This document shows, one piece after another, positions 53,340 through 62,957 of a stretch of DNA of 64,000 nt. The position numbers were made by a program, and so were the translations under genes. Source of the DNA: Pseudomonas koreensis (lineage in GTDB: Bacteria; Pseudomonadota; Gammaproteobacteria; Pseudomonadales; Pseudomonadaceae); the NCBI RefSeq assembly GCF_024169245.1, contig NZ_JALJWP010000001.1:3473501-3537500 (forward strand), written 5' to 3'. The notes under the pieces are model-generated. The model saw only the letters and a list, made by a program, of their open reading frames with translations, was not told the DNA's origin and did no database searches. The number at the start of each line of letters is the position of its first letter. The stretch's first letter is position 1.

Positions 53340-54337
53340 GGCCGTGCCCCGCGAAAGATGCGTAACGACAGCAGCTCCGGATTGCGTGCGGTGCGTTGGC
53401 TGACGCCGAAGCGCGGCAGGTTCAGCGGATCGCCGGCACCGCGATAGAGCCCGGTGCCCGTGCCAAGGGCAAACGGGTAATCGTGATTGGCGACCTGCTC
53501 GCGCACGCGCTCATCGTTGTCGCCGTTGGGGTAGCAATAAACCGGCAAGGGCCGATTGCAGCCGTTGTGCAGGGCGTCGCGGCTACGGCTGATTTCTTCG
53601 TGCAGGCGTACATCGTCCAGGCCGGTCAGGATCGCATGACTGGCGCCGTGGGGGCCGAAGCGCACCAGGCCGGACGCTTCCATGGCGCGCACCTGATGCC
53701 AGTCCAGCGCTTGCGGCAGAGAATCCGGCGGGCACTCATTGGTCAGACGTTCAAGTTCCTGCGGATCGAGGCTCTTCAGCCCTTGCAGGTAATGCAGCAG
53801 CGCCAGGCTGCGCCGGTCGACATCGATATCGTCGAGCAACACCGGCAGCGGATGGCCGGTGATGCGCAGGTGCTCGATCAGGTGCATACGGGCCTTTTCG
53901 CCATGGCTGCCCCACAGCGTTTCACCGACGCTTTCCCACCAGAAGCGTTGCCGGCTGCCAATGAAATCGGTGGAAAGAAAAATGCTCGCCGGCACCTGAT
54001 ATTTCTGCAGCAGCGGATAAGCATTGACCGCGTTGTCACGCCAACCGTCATCGAAGGTCAGCGCCACGCGCGGGCGTTCGGTGCGCAGGGCATTGGGCTG
54101 CAACACCTCCATCAGCGGCACGCAATCGAAATGCTTGCGCAGCCACATCAGCAAGTGTTCGAACGCCTGCGGGCCGACGCACAGTTCATTGCGGTGCGGC
54201 AGGTTGGCGGCACGGTCGTTGGCCAACACCCTGTGGAGCATCAGGATGACCCCGGCCCCGTGCAACTGGTTGCGCCCCACTGACGAGTTGAGATAGAGCC
54301 AGCCGCTGGTGCGTTTTATCAACTGTTTGATCGCCAT
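53336..54337 (-). CDS. Polysaccharide deacetylase (NodB fold)
   Basis: A 333-residue protein. The NodB core begins with VALTFDDGWRDN (94-99 TFDDGW, metal Asp), followed by PASIFLSTDFIG; the later HGASHAILTG segment supplies metal His. No signal peptide is seen. It likely removes N-acetyl groups from amino sugars of the precursor or of the polymer. The ATG at 54337 has GAGAGGACGC upstream. Confidence 0.87.
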   Translation of the reverse strand: MAIKQLIKRTSGWLYLNSSVGRNQLHGAGVILMLHRVLANDRAANLPHRNELCVGPQAFEHLLMWLRKHFDCVPLMEVLQPNALRTERPRVALTFDDGWRDNAVNAYPLLQKYQVPASIFLSTDFIGSRQRFWWESVGETLWGSHGEKARMHLIEHLRITGHPLPVLLDDIDVDRRSLALLHYLQGLKSLDPQELERLTNECPPDSLPQALDWHQVRAMEASGLVRFGPHGASHAILTGLDDVRLHEEISRSRDALHNGCNRPLPVYCYPNGDNDERVREQVANHDYPFALGTGTGLYRGAGDPLNLPRFGVSQRTARNPELLSLRIFRGARP

Positions 54338-54350
54338 GGCATGCGTCCTC

Positions 54351-55487
54351 TCAACGATTCTGGTCAGGATTCCACTGTGCGTAACGTTGCCCGCGCAGGA
54401 ACTGCCACAGGCCGACGCTCATGCCTGCCAGCGTCACCAGCAGGAATGCCGCGAGGCGGAAAGGTTTGGGCAAACGGTGTTGCGCATCCAGCAGGCCGGC
54501 GATGGCAATCGAGTAACCGAGCAATTGCGCGACCAGGCTCAGGCGGTAGAAACCGTGTTCGTTCCACAGCCAGAAATTGCTCAGCAGCAGCGGCAACAAC
54601 AGCACCGGCGCCAGTCGACGGATCAGTTTGTGGCTGATCAATGCGATCGAATACAGGCCGTGCTTGAAGGGATTGAGCAGTTCGCGGCGTTGCGCCAGGC
54701 TCTGCAGGCCACCGACGGTGACCCGCTGGCGGCGACGCCACTGTTTGTCCGCTTCGTCGACGCCCTGGTCGATCACCTGCGCCTCGGGCACATAAACAAT
54801 GCGTTTGTGCGCCACCGGTGCGCAGGTACTGATGAAGAAATCGTCGTTGACCTCGGCCGGCACGTTCTGGAACAGCTCGCGGCGCAAGGCGAGCAGGGCG
54901 CCGTCGGCGGAGACCATGCAGCCGGTGCGATTCTCGACCCGGCGCAACCAGCCTTCGTAATGCCGATACAGACTGTCGCCGATGCTCAGGCCACCACCGG
55001 TGACCGGGATCACCATGTGTCCGGCGCAGGCGCCGACCTGCGGATCGCTCAGCGGCGCGAGCAAGTGCCCGAGGGTATCGCGCGACCATTGGTTGTCGGC
55101 ATCGGTGAACACCAGAATGTCGCCGGTACTCAGGGCGGCGCCGGCATTCAGCGTGGCGGCTTTGCCCTGACGCGGCAGGTCGAGCACGGTGATGCGCGGA
55201 TCAATCACTTTGTGCGCGCAGGCCACGGTGTCATCGGTCGAACCGTCGCTGGCGAGAATGATCTGCAGCGTCGCCGGTTGATAATCCTGGGCCAGCAGCG
55301 TGCGCAATTTGTGCTCGATGTGCCGCGCCTCGTTGTGCGCAGCGATGACGATGCTGATATTCAACGGCGGCGCCGGGGCATGGCGCCAGGCCGGAAACAG
55401 CGGCGCGAGCAAGGTCAGCAGCAGCGGATAGCCGATGTAGGCATACGCTGGCAACAAGAGGCACAGGCAAAAAATGAGTTCAGCCAC
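54351..55487 (-). CDS. Glycosyltransferase family 2, membrane-bound
   Basis: A 378-residue enzyme. An N-terminal hydrophobic helix is followed by the GT2 domain: ISIVIAAHNEARHIEHKL, ILASDGSTDDT (DGS), LVFTDADNQW (DAD) and DDFFISTC; a KQWRRRQR segment resembles the QxxRW acceptor motif. Three hydrophobic segments end it. It is a processive-type membrane glycosyltransferase. The GTG at 55487 has AGGAGG seven bases upstream; the longer ATG at 55505 lacks one. Overlaps the previous gene's end by 8 bases. Confidence 0.87.
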   Translation of the reverse strand: MAELIFCLCLLLPAYAYIGYPLLLTLLAPLFPAWRHAPAPPLNISIVIAAHNEARHIEHKLRTLLAQDYQPATLQIILASDGSTDDTVACAHKVIDPRITVLDLPRQGKAATLNAGAALSTGDILVFTDADNQWSRDTLGHLLAPLSDPQVGACAGHMVIPVTGGGLSIGDSLYRHYEGWLRRVENRTGCMVSADGALLALRRELFQNVPAEVNDDFFISTCAPVAHKRIVYVPEAQVIDQGVDEADKQWRRRQRVTVGGLQSLAQRRELLNPFKHGLYSIALISHKLIRRLAPVLLLPLLLSNFWLWNEHGFYRLSLVAQLLGYSIAIAGLLDAQHRLPKPFRLAAFLLVTLAGMSVGLWQFLRGQRYAQWNPDQNR

Positions 55488-56448
55488 GGGCAGGCCTCCT
55501 TGCATTCCAATGACACAGACCGAGAATCAATGCCGCGCTCGCCAGGTGCAGACGCACCCAGTGCAGGCCCCAGAGTTGCAAGGTCAGGCTGAGGTTATGC
55601 TGGCGAATGCTTTGCCGCAGACTGAGCAGCAGACCGGGCAGCAGGCCCGCCATCAACAGCATCAACGCCTGCTGCGCGTGGCCGCCCAGCAATGCGACGA
55701 TCGCCAGAACATCGAGCAACCACACCAGCAATGACAGCAGCGGAAAGCGCAGCAGGCGCAGGCTCATGCCGTGGGCGCGGAGCAATTGCAGGTGACTGCC
55801 CTGACGCCACAGTTCCTTGCCGATCCATTCGCGCCAGGTCATTTCGTAGCCCCAGTGCAGGGCGACGCTGGTATTGACCGACAGCAAGCGCGCACCGTGT
55901 CTGTGCAGACGCAGGGTGTACTCTTTGTCCTCACCGGTGCGCAGGGTTTCGTTGAAACCGCCGACCTTGTCGAACCACTGCTTGCGCATCAGCAGGTTGG
56001 CACTGGGCAGCCATTGCACGGTGCGCGTGGCGCGGCCCGAGGGGCGCAAAGAGCGGCGCTGCCACGCGGCGGCGAACCATGGCGCGGTGGCAGGAGTGTG
56101 CAGATCCAGGCCGAAGACGTCGCCCTGGTCGCACGCAGCCAGAGCGAACATCTGCTTCAGCCAGTCTTCCGGCATCTCGATATCGGCATCGATGAACGCC
56201 AGCCATTCACCGCGGGCAACCGTTGCGCCACGATTGCGCAAGGCGCCGATCAGCAGCCCGGGCGCCAGCAGAACCTGCGCGCCGAATGCGCGGGCGATCT
56301 GTGGCCCCTCGTCGCTGGAGCCGTTGTCGACCACGATCAGTTCACAGTCGATGTCGGCAGCGTGCGCGGCCTTGCTGGCGGCCAGCAGGGTGCGGCCGAT
56401 GTGCCGGGCTTCGTTGTACATCGGAATGACAATGCTGATCCGGCTCAT
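55480..56448 (-). CDS. Glycosyltransferase family 2
   Basis: A 322-residue GT-A enzyme: RISIVIPMYNEARHIGRTL, LIVVDNGSSDEG, LAFIDADIEMPEDWL (DxD) and RTGEDKEYTLRLHRHG (catalytic acidic region). Two C-terminal hydrophobic helices anchor it. GGAGG precedes the ATG at 56448, which overlaps the stop of the polymerase/ligase gene (ATGA). Confidence 0.87.
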   Translation of the reverse strand: MSRISIVIPMYNEARHIGRTLLAASKAAHAADIDCELIVVDNGSSDEGPQIARAFGAQVLLAPGLLIGALRNRGATVARGEWLAFIDADIEMPEDWLKQMFALAACDQGDVFGLDLHTPATAPWFAAAWQRRSLRPSGRATRTVQWLPSANLLMRKQWFDKVGGFNETLRTGEDKEYTLRLHRHGARLLSVNTSVALHWGYEMTWREWIGKELWRQGSHLQLLRAHGMSLRLLRFPLLSLLVWLLDVLAIVALLGGHAQQALMLLMAGLLPGLLLSLRQSIRQHNLSLTLQLWGLHWVRLHLASAALILGLCHWNARRPARG

Positions 56449-57812
56449 GCTTTGGCCTCCGTCAGCGCTGCCTGCTCGGCTTTCAGACGCAGCACCCAAG
56501 TCAGCGCCAGCATGATCCACAGGTACTTCAGGTTCGGCGCGCTGAGGAACATCAGAAACAACGTCAATGACAGAAAGCTCATCCCCAGATGGGTCACCAT
56601 GCCTGCGTGCTGCCATTCGCGCCGTTGCAGCCACGTGCGTCGTGCGCGGATCAGGTTGTAGAAACCCTGCACCAGCATGCCGACAAACAACAGGCCGGCG
56701 GGAATCCCCAGTTCGCTGAAGATCTCCAGATAAGTGTTATGCGCCCGGCGATACAGGTCGCCGATCTTGCGGTTGGCGGAAAACGCCTTGGCATAACCGG
56801 TGGTCGCGTAGTGCAACGGGAAGGTGCCGGGGCCGGAGCCGAGCAGCGGATGCTCGCGGATGATCTGGCTGCCGACGACAATGTAGGAGGCGCGACGGCC
56901 GAGGGATTCGTCCTGAGCCTTGGCCCCGGCGCTGAGAATGCTCAGTGACTGAATGCGTGCCAGATAACCGGCCGGCATCGCATAGATCGCCAACGGCAGG
57001 ATGATCGCAGCGCCGAGCATGGCGAAGCCGAAATGCCGTGGACGAATGCGGGTCAGCTGTTGGCGGTAGTGCCAGACCCCGATTGCCAGACTCAACGCCA
57101 GTACCACCAGCCCTGAGCGCGACTCGGTTTTGGTCATGCCGCCGAGCAGTAGCAGGCAGCAGCCAGCCCAGAACAGGCGTTGCAGCAGGTTCGGGCTGCG
57201 GATCACCAGCAGCAGGCCCAGCGGCACGGCGAAGGCGATCAGCAAGGCGAAGGCGTTGGGGTCTTCGAGCAGGCCGGCGGCGCGGCCCTTGTCCTGGAAT
57301 CGGCTGGAAAACATCGCCATCGCGCAGGTCGTGCTGACACTCAGGGTGACCAGTCGGGCGAACAGATCCAGATTCAACTCACGGCCGATCAACAGGGTGA
57401 TCACGAACAGCACCAGGCCGACGCTCAGTTCACGCAGATGAGTTTGCGACATGCCCAGATTGTCGCTGGCGAAAAGGCTCAGCAGGTACAGCGCCATGAA
57501 ACCGATCAGGTAGCGCCACAGGTTGCTGCGCAGGCGTTCGGACGGAATCTGATGCAGCGCCAGTTGCAACATCACGATCACCGCCAGCGAGGCGCCGAGC
57601 AACTTGCTCCCGGACACAGAACTGTCCTTGAAGAACCCTTCGAACGGCACCAGCGCGGCAATGCCGAGCAGGCCCCAGGTCGGCTTGCGGTACAGGACGG
57701 TGAAACCGACCAGGCCAATCACTGCCCCCGGCGCCAGATACGGCCAGGGACTGGCCAGCAAACCGAGACTCACCAAAGCGAACAGACTGACGATCGAGAG
57801 CGGGAAAATCAT
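56445..57812 (-). CDS. O-antigen polymerase/ligase family protein (Wzy/WaaL)
   Basis: A 455-residue membrane protein with about 11 to 12 hydrophobic helices and the large periplasmic loop of the Wzy_C family (ESLGRRASYIVVGSQIIREHPLLGSGPGTFP). In this cluster the Wzy polymerase role is more likely than WaaL ligation. GGGAGG precedes the ATG at 57812, which overlaps the stop of the GT4 gene by 4 bases. Confidence 0.85.
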   Translation of the reverse strand: MIFPLSIVSLFALVSLGLLASPWPYLAPGAVIGLVGFTVLYRKPTWGLLGIAALVPFEGFFKDSSVSGSKLLGASLAVIVMLQLALHQIPSERLRSNLWRYLIGFMALYLLSLFASDNLGMSQTHLRELSVGLVLFVITLLIGRELNLDLFARLVTLSVSTTCAMAMFSSRFQDKGRAAGLLEDPNAFALLIAFAVPLGLLLVIRSPNLLQRLFWAGCCLLLLGGMTKTESRSGLVVLALSLAIGVWHYRQQLTRIRPRHFGFAMLGAAIILPLAIYAMPAGYLARIQSLSILSAGAKAQDESLGRRASYIVVGSQIIREHPLLGSGPGTFPLHYATTGYAKAFSANRKIGDLYRRAHNTYLEIFSELGIPAGLLFVGMLVQGFYNLIRARRTWLQRREWQHAGMVTHLGMSFLSLTLFLMFLSAPNLKYLWIMLALTWVLRLKAEQAALTEAKA

Positions 57813-58900
57813 GTGCGTGCCTCCCGTGCCGTGTGGATGTACAGCTGCGACCAGCGTTCGGCCAAAGCCTTGAGGTCGTAGTGTTCCTGTTGTGTGCGTC
57901 TGGCGTTGTCGCGCAACTGCGCGGCCAGTTTCGGCTCGGCCAGCAAGGTGTCGAGCTGGCGGGCGAGGGCGGCGGTATCCGTCGGCGCGGCGAGCAGGCC
58001 GTTGTGGCGGTCCTGCAGCACATCGGGAATACCGCCGACCGCGAACGCCACTACCGGCACCCCGGCCTGCATCGCTTCGAGCAGAATCATCGGCGTGCCC
58101 TCGGTGCGCGAGCTGATCACCAGCGCATCGAGTTGCTGCCACCAGCCTTGCATTGCCGTCTGATAGCCCGGCAGGCGAATCCGCTGCGGCAAACCGGCAG
58201 CGTCGATGCGCGTCTGCAAGGCCTCACGTTCCGGGCCGTCACCGAGCATCACCGCATCCAGTTGCGGATGCTGGTGACACAGGCCGATCAGCGCATCGAG
58301 GAACAGATCCGGGCCTTTTTCACTGCTCAACCGACCGACGTACCCGACCAGCCAGCGTTGCCGGTCGGCCACCGGTTGCATCGCCGACGCCGCTGGCAGA
58401 CCGTTGGGAATCACCTGCAACTTCTCCGCGCGCACGCTGGCCTCAAGGTGCAGCGTGGCGATGCTTTGCGCCACGCAGACCACCTGCTTCACCGACGCCG
58501 TGCGGCACAGTTGCAGGCTCAGCCAGGTGTAGAACTTCTGCTTGCGACTGCGTGGCGTGAAGCCGTGCTGGGTGATTACCAGCGGCAGGCGCAACAGCGT
58601 GGCGCCAACCCAGCCGAACAGCAGCCCTTTGAAGTTGTGGGTGTTGAGCAATGGTTTGTCGCCACGGCGCTGACGCAAGTGCCGCAGCAGTCCGCCGAGC
58701 CCGGCACAAGCGCGAGCGTCCACCCCGGCCTCGCGAAATCGCGCGATCAATTCTGGCGGCGCGTCGAGGAACAGCACTTGGTGCTGCCCCGGCGTGGCCA
58801 GGCAATGATCCAGCAACATCCGCTCGGCCCCGTAGAAGCCGCCGCTGCTGAGCAAGTGAATGATCGGCAGGGCGACGATTGGGGTGGACACCGCGTTCAA
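57809..58900 (-). CDS. Glycosyltransferase family 4
   Basis: A 363-residue GT-B enzyme. The N-terminal half has the HLLSSGGFYGAERMLLDH acceptor-side motif, and the C-terminal nucleotide-sugar domain has GYVGRLSSEKGPDLFLDAL and SRTEGTPMILLEAMQAGVP with the E-x7-E motif, ending in a retaining GT4 pattern. It starts at TTG 58900, where TTGA overlaps the stop of the Wzz-like gene, so translation is coupled. A GTG at 58891 is the alternative start. Confidence 0.85.
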   Translation of the reverse strand: MNAVSTPIVALPIIHLLSSGGFYGAERMLLDHCLATPGQHQVLFLDAPPELIARFREAGVDARACAGLGGLLRHLRQRRGDKPLLNTHNFKGLLFGWVGATLLRLPLVITQHGFTPRSRKQKFYTWLSLQLCRTASVKQVVCVAQSIATLHLEASVRAEKLQVIPNGLPAASAMQPVADRQRWLVGYVGRLSSEKGPDLFLDALIGLCHQHPQLDAVMLGDGPEREALQTRIDAAGLPQRIRLPGYQTAMQGWWQQLDALVISSRTEGTPMILLEAMQAGVPVVAFAVGGIPDVLQDRHNGLLAAPTDTAALARQLDTLLAEPKLAAQLRDNARRTQQEHYDLKALAERWSQLYIHTAREART

Positions 58901-60489
58901 TTGCGCACCCAGTGAACCAGGCTTGGCATGGTCCAGTTCTTGTGCGGATTGCCCGCCTGCGGCGTTTCTTCGTTGAGCACCAACAACACTGGCACGCCCA
59001 GCTCATGGCTGATTTGCGCCGGATGCTTGAAGCGGTGATCGAAGAACTCACGCACGTAGACGAACGCGATTGCCAGCAGCAGACCGGTGAACAGCCCGAA
59101 CGGAATGATCAGCATCGGCTTGGGAAAAGCCGCTTCGGTCGGTTCGAACGGTGGACTCAAGACCCGGGCATTGGACAAGTCGTTATCCAGCGCGCGCGTC
59201 GTGCTGCTTTCGGCAAAGCGTTGCGCATAGGTGGAAAACGCTGCGTGCAACGCGCCGATTTCGGTGTCCATCTGACGCAGCTTGCTTTGCGTCTGCTGCA
59301 ATTGATGGATGCGATTCTTGAACTCGGCAATGCGCGCTGTTTTCTGTTCGATGACCTGGCTCACCACCGACAGGTCGGTTGTGCGTTCCTGGATGCGGTT
59401 GTTGACCACTTTGAGGAACTGCTGGCGGGTGCGGGCAATTTGCTCGCGGGCCAGCAACATCGGTTCGCTACCGGGCTGGAATACCGCCAGGTCATTCATA
59501 TAGCGGCTGACCTGAGTGGTCAGCGCCTCGCCCATCTGCCTGATCTCGCGGTCTTCGAACGCGATGTTGTCCACCGTCGTGGTGAAGGTGAAAGGGAAGG
59601 TGTAGTCGTTGAGTTTGTTGGAGTTGGCCGCCGCCAGGCTGGTTTTCAGGTAATCGAGCCAGCGCTGGCTTTGCAGCAAGCGATCGCGATACAGGTTGAG
59701 TGCCTGCTCTTCGGTGTTGATCGCATTGAGGCGAAAGGTGATTTCCTCTTTCGGGTCGGACGAACCGACGCTTTCCAGCAAGCTAAGCCGCGCGCCTTCC
59801 AGACCATCGAGCCGCACCTGATATTGATGCTTCTTGGTCTCGTAGAACGAATGCGGCAGCTCGATCGATTGCAACGCCTGACGATCGACCAGATAGTTCT
59901 GCAGCAACGCGGCAACGAACGTTGTGCCCTGAGCCGGATCGGGGAAACTGTAGACGATCGAGATCACGTTGGAACCTGGCAGGGTTTCGATCTTCAGGTT
60001 GTCGATGGCGTCCTGGGTCAAACCGTCCAGTGTCGTGTCGCGCACCGGATCGGTTTCCATGCCCAGCGCATCACGCAGCGGATTGACCACGTATTCGCGC
60101 AGTGGCGTGCTGACGTATCGCTTGAACGGTTCGCCGGCCAGCTTGCTGAGCATCCCGGGCGGCGGGTTGTACTGACCCTGGTCGCGCAGTTCGCTGATGG
60201 TCTGACGGATCAGTGCCGGCGAACGGAGGATATTGCTTTCGGTTTCCATGTCCGCCAGTGATGGCGGGATGAAGGTGGCGTTGTCCTGGGTCAGCGAGGT
60301 CGTCGCATCGCCCTGGGACAGCTTTTTCGACTGCACGATGACCTGCGCGGTGATATCGAAGCTCTGTTTGAGCAGCAACGGCAGGAGCAGGGCGATCACT
60401 GCAAAGGTCAGGAAGATGCGCTTCACCAGTTGCTTGTTGGCGAAGAAAATCCTGAAGAACTCGTGCAGGTAATTTTCTTTTGGGTTCAT
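58897..60489 (-). CDS. Wzz-type chain-length/export protein
   Basis: A 530-residue polysaccharide co-polymerase. Two membrane helices, near the N-terminus (about 27-45) and near the C-terminus (about 468-490, MLIIPFGLFTGLLLAIAFVYV), bracket a large periplasmic coiled-coil domain. The end (HELGVPVLLVLNEETPQ) resembles the start of a CpsD interaction tail, but no kinase domain is fused. It controls polymer length with the CpsD-like ATPase. The ATG at 60489 has AGGTGA seven bases upstream. Confidence 0.87.
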   Translation of the reverse strand: MNPKENYLHEFFRIFFANKQLVKRIFLTFAVIALLLPLLLKQSFDITAQVIVQSKKLSQGDATTSLTQDNATFIPPSLADMETESNILRSPALIRQTISELRDQGQYNPPPGMLSKLAGEPFKRYVSTPLREYVVNPLRDALGMETDPVRDTTLDGLTQDAIDNLKIETLPGSNVISIVYSFPDPAQGTTFVAALLQNYLVDRQALQSIELPHSFYETKKHQYQVRLDGLEGARLSLLESVGSSDPKEEITFRLNAINTEEQALNLYRDRLLQSQRWLDYLKTSLAAANSNKLNDYTFPFTFTTTVDNIAFEDREIRQMGEALTTQVSRYMNDLAVFQPGSEPMLLAREQIARTRQQFLKVVNNRIQERTTDLSVVSQVIEQKTARIAEFKNRIHQLQQTQSKLRQMDTEIGALHAAFSTYAQRFAESSTTRALDNDLSNARVLSPPFEPTEAAFPKPMLIIPFGLFTGLLLAIAFVYVREFFDHRFKHPAQISHELGVPVLLVLNEETPQAGNPHKNWTMPSLVHWVRN

Positions 60490-60505
60490 GTCGGTCACCT
60501 GAGAG

Positions 60506-61528
60506 TCAGTTGTCACTGCCTTTGTTGTCGACGCGGTAGCCGAAGCTGAAACCGACGCCCTGGAACAGCACCACATCCGCCAGTTGCCGGGCGAGTTCGC
60601 CGGCGCTGGCGAGTTTGGTTTTTGGCACGTAGAGCATGTCGTCCGGCTGCAGATAGGCGATTTGTGGCGCGTCACCGGACAAGGCCTTTTCGACGTCGTA
60701 GTTCATCGCCTGCACTTGATTACCGTTGCGCCGCATGATCACCACCGAATCCAGCCGCGCCTTGACGTTGGTGCCGCGTGCCAGTGTCAGCGCTTCGAGC
60801 ACCGACACCGGCCGGCGGATCGGGTAGGAACCCGGTTGTGCGACTTCGCCCAGCACGTAGATTTCGTTGCCGGCGGTGGACTTGAGCAGCACGTCCACAT
60901 TCATGCGGCCCGGCAGTTGCGCGTACTTCTGGTTGAGGAAGGTTTCCAGTTGATTGACGGTCATGCCTTGCAGCGGCACGGCGCCGATTTCCGGAAAACT
61001 CGCGTAGCCGTCGGTGCCGACGGTGATCTCGCGGCTCATGCCGGTGGCCGGGTGGTTCAACGCGCTCTTGAGGTTCTGCTCGTTGCTCAGCGGGCTGAGA
61101 ATCTGCACCGAGAGCTGATTGCGGTTGGGCTGGAACAGTTGCTTGCGCTCATACGCACGCTGGATTTCCTGGCGGGCTTCTTCGCTGGTCAGCCCGGCAA
61201 TTTTCACCGAGGTGTTGGCGCCCGGCAGTTCGATGGTGCCGTCGGGCAGCACCAGTTGCGTGCCGTTGAGCTGGCTGGCGGCGGTGAAATTCAGGCCGAT
61301 CTGGTCACCTGATTGCACGCGGTAAGCGTCCGAACCGCTGGTGCTGATGTGGAAAATCACATCCAGCACGTCTTTCGGGCGCAGGGTCTGCTCGACCCGC
61401 GGCATGTCGGTGGCCTGGGCGTTGGCCGGTGTCGCGGTGAGAATATTCACCGGCATGTTGCGGGTGTCGGAATTGCTGGAGCAGCCCGCAAGCGGCAGCA
61501 ACAGCAGGACAAGCATTCTGGCGTTCAT
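60506..61528 (-). CDS. Polysaccharide export outer-membrane lipoprotein (Wza-like)
   Basis: A 340-residue lipoprotein with lipobox LPLAGC (Cys16). Poly_export domain: YRVQSGDQIGLNF, LVLPDGTIELPG, GTDGYASFPEIGAVPLQGMT, then two SLBB-like segments (EIYVLGEVAQPGSYPI, YLQPDDMLYVPKT). It should form the outer-membrane channel for the polymer. Confidence 0.9.
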   Translation of the reverse strand: MNARMLVLLLLPLAGCSSNSDTRNMPVNILTATPANAQATDMPRVEQTLRPKDVLDVIFHISTSGSDAYRVQSGDQIGLNFTAASQLNGTQLVLPDGTIELPGANTSVKIAGLTSEEARQEIQRAYERKQLFQPNRNQLSVQILSPLSNEQNLKSALNHPATGMSREITVGTDGYASFPEIGAVPLQGMTVNQLETFLNQKYAQLPGRMNVDVLLKSTAGNEIYVLGEVAQPGSYPIRRPVSVLEALTLARGTNVKARLDSVVIMRRNGNQVQAMNYDVEKALSGDAPQIAYLQPDDMLYVPKTKLASAGELARQLADVVLFQGVGFSFGYRVDNKGSDN

Positions 61529-61549
61529 GGCGTCATCCTTTGCGTTCGC

Positions 61550-62197
61550 TTACAGGTTTTTGTAAAGCCATTTGGGCATGTAGTACTTGCGCCGGTTGAA
61601 CACGCTGCCGACCACTTTTGCCCCGGCCTGAGTCAGGCGTTGCACGGCGGCCTGGGCGACTTCCCAGCGGGTGTCTTCGGCACGGACGACAAACACCACG
61701 CCGTCGACCTGAGTGCTGATGACCAGCGTGTCGGCGGCGGAGTACACCGCGTCGCCATCGATCACCACGAAGCGGTACTGGCTGCCCAACTGGTCGAGCA
61801 ACGGGCTCAGGCGCTCGGCGGTCAGGTGTTCCAGCGTGCGGATCGGCCGACCATTGGGCAGCACGTGGAAGGGCAGGCTCGACACCTGCACCACGCAGTC
61901 CTGCAACAGCGGCGGGTTGTCCGGATTGAACAGCAGGTCGCGCAGGCCGCGCTCTTTGCCCAGGTTCATTTGCTGGGTGAGGTTGTTCGCCGACTGGCTG
62001 GCGTCGACCAGCAATACCTGGCCGCTGCTCATCTGCGCCAGCTGACTGGCCAGTGCCAGCGCGCTGGTGGTGGTGCCGGCGCCGGGATTGGCGGCGGTCA
62101 GAAACAGGATCCGCAGATCGAGATCCAGCACGGTCGACGTCAGATTCGACTCGCTGGGGCTGGCGATGCTCAGGCTTTTATTGGTTGAACCGTCCAT
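61550..62197 (-). CDS. CpsD/CapB-type ATPase with altered P-loop
   Basis: A 215-residue ParA/MinD-type protein of the BY-kinase group. The P-loop region reads TAANPGAGTTTSALALA (35-51): the lysine of the usual GxGKST is Thr, so ATP binding or catalysis may be lost. Walker A' reads VLLVDAS and Walker B FVVIDGDA. The C-terminus RRKYYMPKWLYKNL has three tyrosines, fewer than classical tyrosine clusters. It probably works with the Wzz-like protein as an accessory or pseudo-kinase. Confidence 0.78.
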   Translation of the reverse strand: MDGSTNKSLSIASPSESNLTSTVLDLDLRILFLTAANPGAGTTTSALALASQLAQMSSGQVLLVDASQSANNLTQQMNLGKERGLRDLLFNPDNPPLLQDCVVQVSSLPFHVLPNGRPIRTLEHLTAERLSPLLDQLGSQYRFVVIDGDAVYSAADTLVISTQVDGVVFVVRAEDTRWEVAQAAVQRLTQAGAKVVGSVFNRRKYYMPKWLYKNL

Positions 62198-62943
62198 TAG
62201 CTTGCTCCGTGGCCGCTGAATACTTTGAAGGGGGTTTTCAACAGAATCTTCAGATCAAGCAGAAGGCTCTGCTCGGCGATGTAGCTGAGGTCCAACTCAA
62301 CGCGCTGGTCGAAGTCGATGTTGCTGCGTCCGGAGATCTGCCACAGACCGGTCATGCCGGGGTAGATCGCCAGACGTGCGAGGTGATTGTCCTTGTAGCG
62401 GTAGGCGTTGAACGAGGTCGGGCGAGGGCCGACCAGGCGCATGTCGCCGGTCACTACGTTGATCAGGTTGGGCAACTCGTCGAGGCTGGTGCGCCGCAGA
62501 AAGCCGCCGATGCCGGTGACGCGCGGGTCCTTGTCGATCTTGAAGTCAATCGCGTCGGCCCCGTGTTTGTTCAGGTGGCGCAGCGACTCTTTGAGTTCTT
62601 CTGCGTTGCTGACCATGGTGCGGAACTTGAACATGCCGAACTTGCGGCCGCGGTAGCCGGTGCGCTTCTGCACGAACAGCACCGGCCCAGGGCTGGTGAA
62701 TTTGATCGTCAGCGCCAGGCCCAACAGCACGGGCGAGAGCAGCAGCAGAATGGTCAGCGCGCCGAGGCAGGCGACCACCCGGTTGGTCCGCGACAGCTGC
62801 CATGGGCGGCCGCCATCGCGGCCGCTGAGCCAGCCGCGACCCTGACGATGGATCGCCGCATCAAGGCGCATGCGATGTTCCGGGTCGACACGCTTGTCAG
62901 GGCGCATCTGTGCAATCGACACACTTCTTTCATGTCCAGTCAT
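62197..62943 (-). CDS. Undecaprenyl-phosphate sugar-1-phosphate transferase
   Basis: A 248-residue initiating transferase of the WcaJ/WbaP C-terminal type. One membrane helix (about 63-85, VVACLGALTILLLLSPVLLG) precedes the catalytic region: FGMFKFRTM, GFLRRTSLDELPNLINVVTG, MRLVGPRP and PGMTGLWQISGR. It links the first sugar phosphate to the lipid carrier. GGAGG stands six bases before ATG 62943; the longer 62961 start is less likely. It ends where the ATPase gene starts, overlapping by one base. Confidence 0.9.
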   Translation of the reverse strand: MTGHERSVSIAQMRPDKRVDPEHRMRLDAAIHRQGRGWLSGRDGGRPWQLSRTNRVVACLGALTILLLLSPVLLGLALTIKFTSPGPVLFVQKRTGYRGRKFGMFKFRTMVSNAEELKESLRHLNKHGADAIDFKIDKDPRVTGIGGFLRRTSLDELPNLINVVTGDMRLVGPRPTSFNAYRYKDNHLARLAIYPGMTGLWQISGRSNIDFDQRVELDLSYIAEQSLLLDLKILLKTPFKVFSGHGAS

Positions 62944-62957
62944 GGCATCCTCCGCAT

